Of a DNA stretch of 6,085 nucleotides, positions 1-5,533 are shown one piece after another (positions within the stretch are counted from its first letter, which is position 1; every line of letters begins with the position of its first letter). Position numbers and translations under genes: made by a program. The notes beneath the pieces were generated by a model. The model saw only the letters and a list, made by a program, of their open reading frames with translations. It had not been told where the DNA came from and did not search any database. Source of the DNA: Akkermansiaceae bacterium UBA4145 (GTDB lineage: Bacteria > Verrucomicrobiota > Verrucomicrobiia > Verrucomicrobiales > Akkermansiaceae); the NCBI GenBank assembly GCA_002380675.1, contig DFWB01000273.1, positions 721-6,805 on the forward strand, given 5' to 3'.

Positions 1-174
1 AAGGCCTTCATCAGATTCCTGTAGTTCTTCCCAGCCGGTTTCTAGTTCTTCCTGCGTGAACTCAAAGCCGTTTTCTTTGCCGAGCGCGACCAAGTCAGGA
101 CCAGTTTTCACCTTTTCTTGCAGGTCAGCGTTGTCGGCTACTGCTTTGCGGAAGTTTGTGAGTGTTTCGTTCAT
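1..174 (-). CDS. Nif11-type leader peptide (RiPP precursor-like), 3' end cut off by the window edge
   Basis: Read on the minus strand from the ATG at 174-172, the frame stays open for 58 codons to the window edge. The protein begins MNETLTNFRKAVADNADLQE and continues with K-V-K-T-G-P-D-L-V-A-L-G-K-E-N-G-F-E-F-T followed by an acidic Q-E-E-L helix. This order (N-terminal helix with F-x-x-x-V, D-x-x-L-Q-E-K-[VL], L-V-A-L-[GA]-K-E-x-G-F-x-F-T-x-E-E-L) is the Nif11 domain, found as the leader of many RiPP precursors and also in stand-alone proteins of unknown role. In RiPP precursors the modifying enzymes bind this leader, and a core peptide follows after an acidic stretch and often a Gly-Gly site. 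Here the acidic stretch (residues 40-58) is visible, but any cleavage site or core lies outside the window. The start is supported by a purine-rich AAGGGG 4 nt upstream of the ATG. No modification enzyme or transporter is seen here; these could be to the left. Family assignment is fairly sure; the RiPP role is inference. Confidence 0.75.
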   Translation of the reverse strand, partial: MNETLTNFRKAVADNADLQEKVKTGPDLVALGKENGFEFTQEELETGWEELQESDEGL

Positions 175-178
175 TGAT

Positions 179-209
179 CCCCTTCCCCAATCAGAAGAGG
201 GTATTGGGG
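179..209 (-). promoter_or_regulatory. Shine-Dalgarno and adjacent inverted repeat in the 5' leader of the Nif11 gene
   Basis: On the minus strand AAGGGG (184-179) lies 4 nt before the start codon of the Nif11-type gene and serves as its ribosome binding site. Immediately upstream is a perfect 7-bp inverted repeat, CCCCAAT (185-191 on the plus strand) and ATTGGGG (203-209), with an 11-nt spacer. In the minus-strand transcript this would form a hairpin that ends exactly at the Shine-Dalgarno. The repeat is seen directly; any effect on translation is inference. Confidence 0.4.
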
Positions 210-276
210 GGCAAGCACGGGGGCTTGTGGCTTCCGGGGCCCGTTCTTAACGATCCGAATCAACGTCGCTAGGCAA

Positions 277-465
277 ATGGCGGCAAAGGCGCAGGACAAC
301 GAGCAGAAGGCCGCCGACATGGAAGGCTTTCCCTATGCACCTTCCAGCCAAGTAGTCGGACTTAGAGAGCAGGCCAAGCGTTATGATGCACTCGCAGAGA
401 ACCCACGCAACGCGACAGCATACCTTGATCTTAACTCTTGGCTGTACGATCTTAGCATTTCATAG
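277..465 (+). CDS. Small hypothetical protein, 62 aa
   Basis: I do not recognise this protein. It is a short, soluble-looking sequence with a charged, helix-prone N-terminal half (MAAKAQDNEQKAADMEGF) and a C-terminal half containing L-R-E-Q-A-K-R-Y-D-A-L-A-E-N-P and a final N-S-W-L-Y-D-L-S-I-S. There is no signal peptide, membrane segment or cysteine. Support for its being real: codon use looks natural, and a good intrinsic terminator in the same direction follows 47 bp after the stop. Against it: there is only a weak AGG at 271-273 as ribosome binding site, and the frame stays open upstream to a stop at 175-177 without another ATG, so it could be the tail of a decayed longer gene. It diverges from the Nif11-type gene with about 100 bp between the start codons. 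Confidence 0.4.
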   Translation: MAAKAQDNEQKAADMEGFPYAPSSQVVGLREQAKRYDALAENPRNATAYLDLNSWLYDLSIS

Positions 466-512
466 CGGTGTTCGTCTTGGAACCTTCCGCTCAGGCAACT
501 GAGTGCAGGTGT

Positions 513-550
513 AAGGCCGCTTCAGATTTGTTTCCGGGGCGGCCTTTTCT
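513..550 (+). terminator. Rho-independent terminator
   Basis: AAGGCCGC (513-520) pairs perfectly with GCGGCCTT (539-546). The stem can be continued inward by two U-G pairs and one C-G pair (521-523 with 536-538), leaving a 12-nt loop. The 3' arm runs into TTCTTTCT, a short U-rich tail. The tail is only on the plus-strand side, so it terminates plus-strand transcription, probably of the 62-residue ORF or of a small transcript from this area. Confidence 0.7.
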
Positions 551-750
551 TTCTGCGTTGGAATAGCCCCGGGGGCTGTGGGCGGCTGCGTTTTTCTCGC
601 CCATGGTTCCCGGAGCATGCGCAGCAATCTAACTTACCCCCTGCCCCGCTTGAAAAAACTTGGCGTCTTTAGGGCAGTATAAGGGCAGCAGCTCTTTTTG
701 ACCTTCTGCTCACCTAAGCCCTTGAGAGCCGTCTCGCGCTATAAAAATAG
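551..750. other. Gene-free stretch between terminator and tRNA 3' end
   Basis: No convincing coding frame or RNA gene is visible; frames on both strands are broken by stops. It holds a 13-bp palindrome, AGCCCC-G-GGGGCT (565-577), and an 11-bp-spaced direct repeat AGGGCAG (671-677 and 682-688). Directly beside the tRNA 3' end there is an AT-rich CTATAAAAATAG (739-750). Being next to the 3' end of a tRNA gene, this is where an integrative element junction would lie, but I see no second copy of the tRNA end and no integrase. Confidence 0.4.
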
Positions 751-837
751 TGGTGCTCGAGGGGGGACTCGAACCCCCACGGGTATTACCCCACTAGATC
801 CTTAATCTAGCGCGTCTACCAATTCCGCCACCCGAGC
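751..837 (-). tRNA. tRNA-Leu (anticodon AAG)
   Basis: This is a complete 87-nt class II tRNA on the minus strand with an encoded CCA (751-753). The acceptor stem GCTCGGG pairs with CTCGAGC, with one G-T pair and discriminator A. The D-arm has the GGCGGAATTGGTAGACGCG pattern of bacterial tRNA-Leu. The anticodon stem CTAGA/TCTAG encloses the loop TTAAGGA, giving anticodon AAG at positions 34-36. The long variable arm has stem GGGT/ACCC, and the T-arm is GGGGG-TTCGAGT-CCCCC. Lined up with the well-known tRNA-Leu(CAG), the first anticodon base falls on A without ambiguity. A weak minus-strand promoter may lie upstream (TTGATT at 894-889, then TAAGCC at 871-866, 17-bp spacer). A wobble A is unusual for bacterial leucine tRNAs. 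Confidence 0.95.
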
Positions 838-991
838 ATGAAGAATGTCTTCCTGATGGGCGGGAGGCTTAGGGGCGCGCCGCCGGAAAATCAAGAGAAT
901 CCTCACCTTAAAGCATCAGTTTCCCTCTCTTATCCCATTGATTCTGGACGTCGCATTTTGCACATGGGAACCTTCACCGCAGAGAAACCCC

Positions 992-2410
992 ATGAATCGA
1001 ACCACCTTAGCCGCCGCACTCATGCTCCTCGCTGCGACCGGCTCCGGCACCAGCCAGGACCTGAAATTAACCTACCACGGGGACCCAAAACCTCTTCCTG
1101 CTGGCGCGGTCGTCGAGGAATGGCCCCGGTTCCTTGGCATCCGAGATAACGCGACCTCTCGGGAAACCAAGCTTCTCGACCGATGGCCCGAAGGGGGGCC
1201 CAGCAAGGTCTGGGAACGGGAAACAGGTGAAGGCTACTCCAGCCCCCTGGTCGCCGAGGGCAAAATGATCTATTTCCACCGACTTAATCATAGCACCCTT
1301 ACAGGGTCAGGTCAGGAGGCCATTGACTGCCTCGACCCGGATACAGGGAAGCGACACTGGAGGGTCAAGTATCCTGCTACCTACTCCGATCGTTATGGAT
1401 TTAGCCCAGGGCCCCGATCAAGCCCAGTGATTCACAAGGGCCGCATCTACGTCACAGGTGTCACTGGCCAGTTTCACTGCCTCGACCTCGAGACCGGAGC
1501 GATCCTGTGGAAGCGTGACCTCGGAAAGGAGTATAATATCCCAACCAACTTCTTTGGCTACGGACCCAGCCCCAGCCCTGTCTGGAAGGACCGGATTATT
1601 CTTAATGTGGGCGGTCGAGGCGCTGAAAACGGTGAGGGAGTGTGCGTTGCGGCGTTCTCTATTGCGGATGGGTCCACTCTCTGGGAGGTAAAGGACCAGT
1701 GGGGCGCAAGCTACGCCTCTCCCACTATCACAACACTCCAGGGAGTAGAGTGTGCCGTGGTCGCTGCAGCAGGTGAAAGCCGACCCCCTCATGGGGGACT
1801 ACTCGTCATTGATGTAAAGTCGGGGAAGGTCTACGACCGTTTCCCATGGAGAGCGGACAAATACGAGTCTGTTCTAGCCTCTAGCCCACTTGTCCTCAGT
1901 GACCGGAGAATTTATCTCGGAGATTGTTACGGCGTCGGTGGCGTGGTCCTGGAATACGACAAGAGGCTCAAATCCAAGATCGTCTGGAAAGAGCGCTGGT
2001 TCGGGATGCACTGGATGATGCCCTTACAGATTGATGGACACCTCTACGGATTCGCTGGACGCAATATTCCGGACACCCAGTTCAAATGCGCCAATGCCAC
2101 TACCGGCGAGATTCTCTGGGAAGAGGATATGCAGTGGCGGGAAGGCGGGCGAATCAACGGGCTTTTCCGGGGAAGCCTTCTCCGTGCGGATGAGCGGGTC
2201 TTCTGCCTCGGGGAGGACGGCGTCCTCGCAGAACTCAAGGTAAGCCCAAAGGGCGCCGAAACAGTTCAGAGAGCCCGTCTCTTTGCTGCTCGTTCCAGCT
2301 GGACCCTCCCTACCCTGCACAACGGGCTTCTTTACGTCTCCCAGAACGAACACGACTTGCTTACTCAGGCCCCTCCTCGCATCATTTGCTACGACTTCCG
2401 GGGCAAGTAA
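992..2410 (+). CDS. Exported PQQ-like beta-propeller repeat protein
   Basis: The 472-residue product starts with a typical signal peptide: MNRTT, a hydrophobic stretch LAAALMLLAATG, then small residues to about position 21. This is why I start at 992 and not at the upstream in-frame TTG. The mature part opens with W-P-R-F-L-G-I (44-50) and R-W-P-E-G-G-P-S-K-V-W (64-74), as in exported PQQ-like propellers of Verrucomicrobia and Planctomycetes. Blade repeats follow the A-x-D-x-x-T-G-x-x-x-W pattern: CLDPDTGKRHW (113-123), CLDLETGAILW (163-173), FSIADGSTLW (222-231), VIDVKSGKV (272-280) and CANATTGEILW (366-376). The fold is shared with BamB and quinoprotein dehydrogenases, but there is no vicinal Cys pair of methanol dehydrogenase type, so a binding or scaffold role in the periplasm is more likely than quinoprotein catalysis. 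It is probably the first gene of an operon with the two dehydrogenases. Shine-Dalgarno is poor. Exact function unknown. Confidence 0.85.
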   Translation: MNRTTLAAALMLLAATGSGTSQDLKLTYHGDPKPLPAGAVVEEWPRFLGIRDNATSRETKLLDRWPEGGPSKVWERETGEGYSSPLVAEGKMIYFHRLNHSTLTGSGQEAIDCLDPDTGKRHWRVKYPATYSDRYGFSPGPRSSPVIHKGRIYVTGVTGQFHCLDLETGAILWKRDLGKEYNIPTNFFGYGPSPSPVWKDRIILNVGGRGAENGEGVCVAAFSIADGSTLWEVKDQWGASYASPTITTLQGVECAVVAAAGESRPPHGGLLVIDVKSGKVYDRFPWRADKYESVLASSPLVLSDRRIYLGDCYGVGGVVLEYDKRLKSKIVWKERWFGMHWMMPLQIDGHLYGFAGRNIPDTQFKCANATTGEILWEEDMQWREGGRINGLFRGSLLRADERVFCLGEDGVLAELKVSPKGAETVQRARLFAARSSWTLPTLHNGLLYVSQNEHDLLTQAPPRIICYDFRGK

Positions 2411-2427
2411 TTAGTGTCCACCGCTTC

Positions 2428-3462
2428 ATGAAAGCCCTCGAACTAATCTCCTCGTCCACCTTCGAACTCGTTGAAAAGGCCACACCTGTACCGGGTCCTG
2501 ATGATCTTCTGATAGCCGTAAAGGCCTGTGGGATCTGCGGAAGTGACATCCACGGCATGGACGGTAGCAGCGGAAGAAGAATCCCTCCACTGGTAATGGG
2601 CCATGAGGCAGCCGGAGTGATTGAAGACTGTGGATCCAACGTTATCGGATGGACTGAGGGAGACCGGGTCACCTTTGACAGCACCATTTACTGCGGCAAA
2701 TGCGATTACTGTCGAGCTGGGCGGGTCAATCTCTGTGTGGACCGGGAAGTTCTTGGAGTCTCTACAACAGACTTTCGCAGGCAGGGAGCGTTCGCAGACT
2801 ATGTTGTCGTTCCCTCCCGAATCTGCCACCGGATTCCCGAAGGTCTCCCTTTTGAGGAAGCGGCCTTCGCGGAACCAGTTTCCGTCGCTCTCCATGCCGT
2901 TAACCGAGCTCATATCGCGGAAGGAGAAAGCGCAGTCGTCGTTGGCGCAGGGCTCATTGGCCTTCTCGTTATCCAATCGCTTAGACGATCTGGCTGCCGT
3001 AATATTATCGCAATTGACCTCGCGGAGGAACGGCTGAAACTGGCACTGCAGCTTGGAGCAAGCTCAGCGTTTCGACCTGACCACGATGATCTCCAGAACA
3101 CCATTCGCTCCCTGACCGGAGGCGAGGGTCCCGAGGTAGTGTTGGAAGTTGTTGGCATTAGCTCCACTGTGGAACTGGCCGTCAATCTGGTCCGCAAAGG
3201 CGGGCGGGTATGCCTTGTCGGCAATCTTGCTCCAAGCGTACAGTTTCCCCTGCAGGCGGCCGTGACGCGCGAATTGGACATCCTTGGTTCCTGCGCCATT
3301 AACGGCGAGTATCCAGATGCCATCGCGGCCATCGCAGCAGGCGAAATCGATGTCCGCGCTCTCACTTCATGTGTTGTGCCCCTCGCCGAGGGAGCATCGT
3401 GGTTTTCCCGCCTCGAATCGGGAAAAGAATCGCTCCTGAAAGTGATCCTGCAACCGGGGTAA
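2428..3462 (+). CDS. Zinc-dependent medium-chain alcohol/polyol dehydrogenase
   Basis: This 344-residue enzyme has the length and layout of the sorbitol/threonine/galactitol dehydrogenase branch of the medium-chain family, which oxidises secondary hydroxyls with NAD+. Catalytic zinc ligands are visible: Cys37 in the GICGSD motif, His59-Glu60 in GHEAAG and Glu148 in AEPVSVALH. The structural zinc site has all four cysteines (C89, C92, C95, C103). The Rossmann motif GAGLIG is at 172-177, and Asp196 (I-A-I-D) at the end of the second strand favours NAD+ over NADP+. I start at the ATG at 2428, giving a 17-bp gap after the propeller gene. A TTG at 2386 would overlap that gene and add 14 residues unlike the family. 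No Shine-Dalgarno is visible, so translation may be coupled to the gene before. Substrate cannot be told from sequence; the short-chain dehydrogenase next door suggests a sugar, polyol or sugar acid pathway. Confidence 0.9.
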   Translation: MKALELISSSTFELVEKATPVPGPDDLLIAVKACGICGSDIHGMDGSSGRRIPPLVMGHEAAGVIEDCGSNVIGWTEGDRVTFDSTIYCGKCDYCRAGRVNLCVDREVLGVSTTDFRRQGAFADYVVVPSRICHRIPEGLPFEEAAFAEPVSVALHAVNRAHIAEGESAVVVGAGLIGLLVIQSLRRSGCRNIIAIDLAEERLKLALQLGASSAFRPDHDDLQNTIRSLTGGEGPEVVLEVVGISSTVELAVNLVRKGGRVCLVGNLAPSVQFPLQAAVTRELDILGSCAINGEYPDAIAAIAAGEIDVRALTSCVVPLAEGASWFSRLESGKESLLKVILQPG

Positions 3463-3497
3463 ACTAATCCTCTCCCCCCAATCCTCTTTACCTCTAT

Positions 3498-4286
3498 ATG
3501 CCTGCCTCTCTTTTTGATCTTTCTGGGAAAACTGCCTTCGTGAGCGGAGCCAGCCGTGGCCTCGGTAAGGGCTTTGCCCTCGCCCTCGCACGGGCGGGAG
3601 CCGACCTCGTGATTTCGAGTCGAAGCGGGGAAGGCCCGTTACTCGAGACCAAGAGCGAAATTGAGAAACTGGGGCGCAAAGCGTGGACAGTCTCTCTCGA
3701 TGTCCGAAACGAGGAGAGCATCAAACAATCTACCGCCCTCGCGTGGGAGCAGGCCGGAAAGATCGATATTCTCGTCAATAATGCAGGATGCAACGTACGC
3801 AAGCCCGCCTTGGAGGTGACCTGGGATGACTGGAATCTGGTTCTCGAGACCAATCTTCGGGGGTTATTCTTTCTCGCACAGGCTCATGCTGCCCTGATGA
3901 TTCCCCGACAATATGGGCGCATTATCAATATGGGTTCAGTCACATGTGTGGCCGGCTACGCAGGACTCGCTCCCTACGGTGCAAGCCGAGGCGGAGTCAA
4001 GCAACTGACCATGAGTCTGGCTCACGACTGGGGATCCCATGGACTCACCGTCAACTGCCTTGCTCCCGGATGGTTTCGAACCGAGCAAAACAAGGTCATG
4101 TACGAGGATGAGGGTTGGGTTGATTACCTGCGTGAACGCATTCCACTCGACCGCCCAGGCGCACCCGGGGATCTTGACGGTACGGTGGTATGGCTGGCTT
4201 CTGATGCCAGTGCCTATGTGACCGGTCAGACGATTCTGGTCGATGGAGGTATCTCGGTTGGTCCGGTTCGGGCCATACCTTCGTAG
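3498..4286 (+). CDS. Short-chain dehydrogenase/reductase (gluconate 5-dehydrogenase-like), catalytic Lys replaced by Arg
   Basis: A 262-residue classical short-chain dehydrogenase. The cofactor motif SGASRGLG is at 16-23, D68-V69 contacts the adenine, NNAG is at 94-97, and the catalytic residues N119, S147 (I-N-M-G-S) and Y160 are in place. The C-terminal part has N-C-L-A-P-G-W-F (about 190-197) and the Y-V-T-G-Q-T-I-L-V-D-G-G ending. The usual YxxxK reads Y-G-A-S-R, so residue 164 is Arg (codon CGA at 3987-3989). Arg at 20 and 42 would suit NADP(H). By overall look it belongs with gluconate 5-dehydrogenase, KduD and glucose dehydrogenase-like proteins; the substrate is not known. The gene begins 35 bp after the zinc dehydrogenase, and the gap is pyrimidine-rich with no Shine-Dalgarno. 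The Arg may be a real subfamily trait, since the fold and other active-site residues are intact. Alternatively the enzyme may be slower or have a changed activity. Confidence 0.9.
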   Translation: MPASLFDLSGKTAFVSGASRGLGKGFALALARAGADLVISSRSGEGPLLETKSEIEKLGRKAWTVSLDVRNEESIKQSTALAWEQAGKIDILVNNAGCNVRKPALEVTWDDWNLVLETNLRGLFFLAQAHAALMIPRQYGRIINMGSVTCVAGYAGLAPYGASRGGVKQLTMSLAHDWGSHGLTVNCLAPGWFRTEQNKVMYEDEGWVDYLRERIPLDRPGAPGDLDGTVVWLASDASAYVTGQTILVDGGISVGPVRAIPS

Positions 4287-4296
4287 TCGTCTCCAC

Positions 4297-4318
4297 AAGG
4301 CCATCTCCGAGCCTTTCT
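4297..4318 (+). terminator. Weak possible terminator after the dehydrogenase operon
   Basis: AAGGC (4297-4301) and GCCTT (4311-4315) can form a 5-bp stem with a 9-nt loop, followed by TCTC. It lies 11 bp past the stop of the short-chain dehydrogenase, where a terminator would be expected, but the stem is short and the U-tract poor. Confidence 0.3.
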
Positions 4319-4350
4319 CATGCGTATTTACAGAGGTTTATTCTTGTTTT

Positions 4351-4384
4351 TACATATCAACATATCGAGATTTGTTGATTTGTA
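4351..4384. promoter_or_regulatory. 34-bp dyad of tandem 8-bp repeats, likely operator of the split metH
   Basis: The left arm holds ACATATC twice with a period of 8 (4352-4358 and 4360-4366). The right arm holds GATTTGT twice with a period of 8 (4369-4375 and 4377-4383). The arms are reverse complements around a GA centre (4367-4368): 14 of 16 positions pair, and the two mismatches are both T opposite T, at the same place in each repeat. The core ATCAACA/TGTTGAT is a perfect 7-bp inverted repeat. It lies 39 bp before the metH start in an AT-rich stretch beside a TTTACA that could be a -35 box (4349-4354), though no good -10 is seen. The symmetry suits a dimeric repressor bound twice, for example an ArsR-family SAH sensor of the SahR kind, or a protein binding tandem boxes as MetJ does. 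The regulator's identity is inference. A transcript hairpin is the other reading. Confidence 0.6.
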
Positions 4385-4423
4385 TCTTGCAAATCCGGCT
4401 CGTACTTCTAGGCTTCGGGAGCG

Positions 4424-5533
4424 ATGAGATCGGACCCTACCGCAAAACTTCACGACCTCTTTCGCTCCCGAGTCGCGCTTCTCGACGGTGCGATGGGGAC
4501 CACTATCCGGGAATACAGTATCTCTGAGTCTGCAGCCCGGGGTGACCGGTTTACTGATGCACCTCAGGATTTGCTGAACAATGGAGATATCCTTTCCCTA
4601 ACACAACCTGACACCATCGCAGACATCCACCGGAGGTTTTTCGATGCAGGATCAGACATCATCGAGACCAATACGTTCTCTGCTACGACCCTGTCCCAAG
4701 CCGAATTTTTTGTTGAGGATCCCCGCGAACAAGGGGGCCGCAAGGATCCCGAATTCTTCCAGAAGATTCTCGAAAACGACTTCCTTCGCGGACTCGTTGA
4801 AGACCTGAATATCGAGAGCACTCGCATTGCCAGAGAGCAGGCTGATCGCATTGAAGAAGAAACTGGAACTCCCCGTTTTGTCGCGGGTGCGATGGGCCCA
4901 TTAACCCTGTCTCTGAGCAACGCCCCGGATCATGACGATCCCTCATTTCGTCCAGTCACTTTTGATCAGGTGCAGGCTAGCTATCTTCATCAGGCTCGAG
5001 CTCTGGTTGAAGGCGGATGCGACCTTCTCCTCGTGGAGACGATCTTTGACTCACTGAATGCAAAAGCAGCCTTGGTTGCGATCCAGCAGCTCTTCGAGGA
5101 GCGGGGTTCTTCTCTACCTGTCATTGTCTCCGCAGCGGTTGGAAGTGGTGGAGCGACCCTGATTTCGGCCCAGCGGATCGAAGCCTTCTGGATAGCAGTC
5201 CGTCACATCAAACCCCTCGCAGTCGGACTAAATTGCTGTGAAGGACCGGATGTCCTTCGGCCCTTCGTGGCTGAGCTGGCAGAGTCCGTTGATTGCTTTA
5301 CCTCCTGCTACCCTAATGCCGGGTTACCCAATCCCCTGGCCCCAACCGGATTTGACCTCGAGCCTCACCATATGGCTGAATACATGGGAGAATTCGCGAA
5401 GTCTGGACTCCTCAACATAGCAGGTGGCTGCTGTGGCAATACCCCCAGCCATATTGCTGCAATCGCAGAGGCGGTGAAACCTCATCAACCACGTATACCC
5501 AGGGCGCGGGCAATGACTCTTTCTGGACGATGA
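4424..5533 (+). CDS. metH: Split methionine synthase, homocysteine S-methyltransferase (zinc) subunit
   Basis: The 369-residue protein matches the N-terminal homocysteine domain of MetH: DGAMGTTI (21-28), R-G-D-R-F (39-43), I-I-E-T-N-T-F-S-A-T (79-88), V-E-T-I-F-D-S-L-N-A-K-A-A (204-216) and P-N-A-G-L-P-N (297-303). The three zinc cysteines are C271 (G-L-N-C) and C336-C337 (G-G-C-C-G). In MetH this domain moves methyl from methylcobalamin to zinc-bound homocysteine. Here it stops after the domain linker (M-T-L-S-G-R), and the remaining domains start in the next gene with an ATGA overlap. Two oddities: about 24 extra residues at 96-126 relative to E. coli MetH, and the usual SGTITDxSGRTLSG segment largely changed at 236-249. 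GGGAG lies only 2 nt before the ATG; AGG at 4410-4412 is an alternative ribosome site. A stand-alone methyltransferase using another donor (MMUM/BHMT type) is less likely given the partner gene. Confidence 0.9.
   Translation: MRSDPTAKLHDLFRSRVALLDGAMGTTIREYSISESAARGDRFTDAPQDLLNNGDILSLTQPDTIADIHRRFFDAGSDIIETNTFSATTLSQAEFFVEDPREQGGRKDPEFFQKILENDFLRGLVEDLNIESTRIAREQADRIEEETGTPRFVAGAMGPLTLSLSNAPDHDDPSFRPVTFDQVQASYLHQARALVEGGCDLLLVETIFDSLNAKAALVAIQQLFEERGSSLPVIVSAAVGSGGATLISAQRIEAFWIAVRHIKPLAVGLNCCEGPDVLRPFVAELAESVDCFTSCYPNAGLPNPLAPTGFDLEPHHMAEYMGEFAKSGLLNIAGGCCGNTPSHIAAIAEAVKPHQPRIPRARAMTLSGR

Noticed and set aside
56..250. Plus-strand 64-residue frame over the Nif11 gene
   Set aside because: It is antisense to a gene with a recognisable domain and a good ribosome site, and has no domain of its own.
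565..577. Palindrome AGCCCC-G-GGGGCT as a second terminator
   Set aside because: There is no adjacent T-run on either strand and the loop would be too small for the full stem.
671..688. AGGGCAG direct repeat as part of a CRISPR or iteron array
   Set aside because: Only two short copies 11 bp apart; no further units, spacers or replication features.
938..991. Upstream TTG start that would add 18 residues to the propeller protein
   Set aside because: The ATG at 992 places a proper signal peptide at the N-terminus; the longer form would bury it.
838..1149. Plus-strand frame of 103 residues beginning beside the tRNA 5' end
   Set aside because: It overlaps the propeller gene in another frame, has no recognisable domain, and its Arg/Pro/Cys-rich composition is typical of an out-of-frame shadow.
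2443..2976. 177-residue minus-strand frame opposite the zinc dehydrogenase
   Set aside because: The plus strand has a complete, motif-perfect enzyme here; the minus frame has no recognisable domain.
4287..4423. SAM or SAH riboswitch in front of metH
   Set aside because: I see none of the conserved multi-helix cores; the leader after the dyad is only about 40 nt and the dyad itself is simple symmetry.
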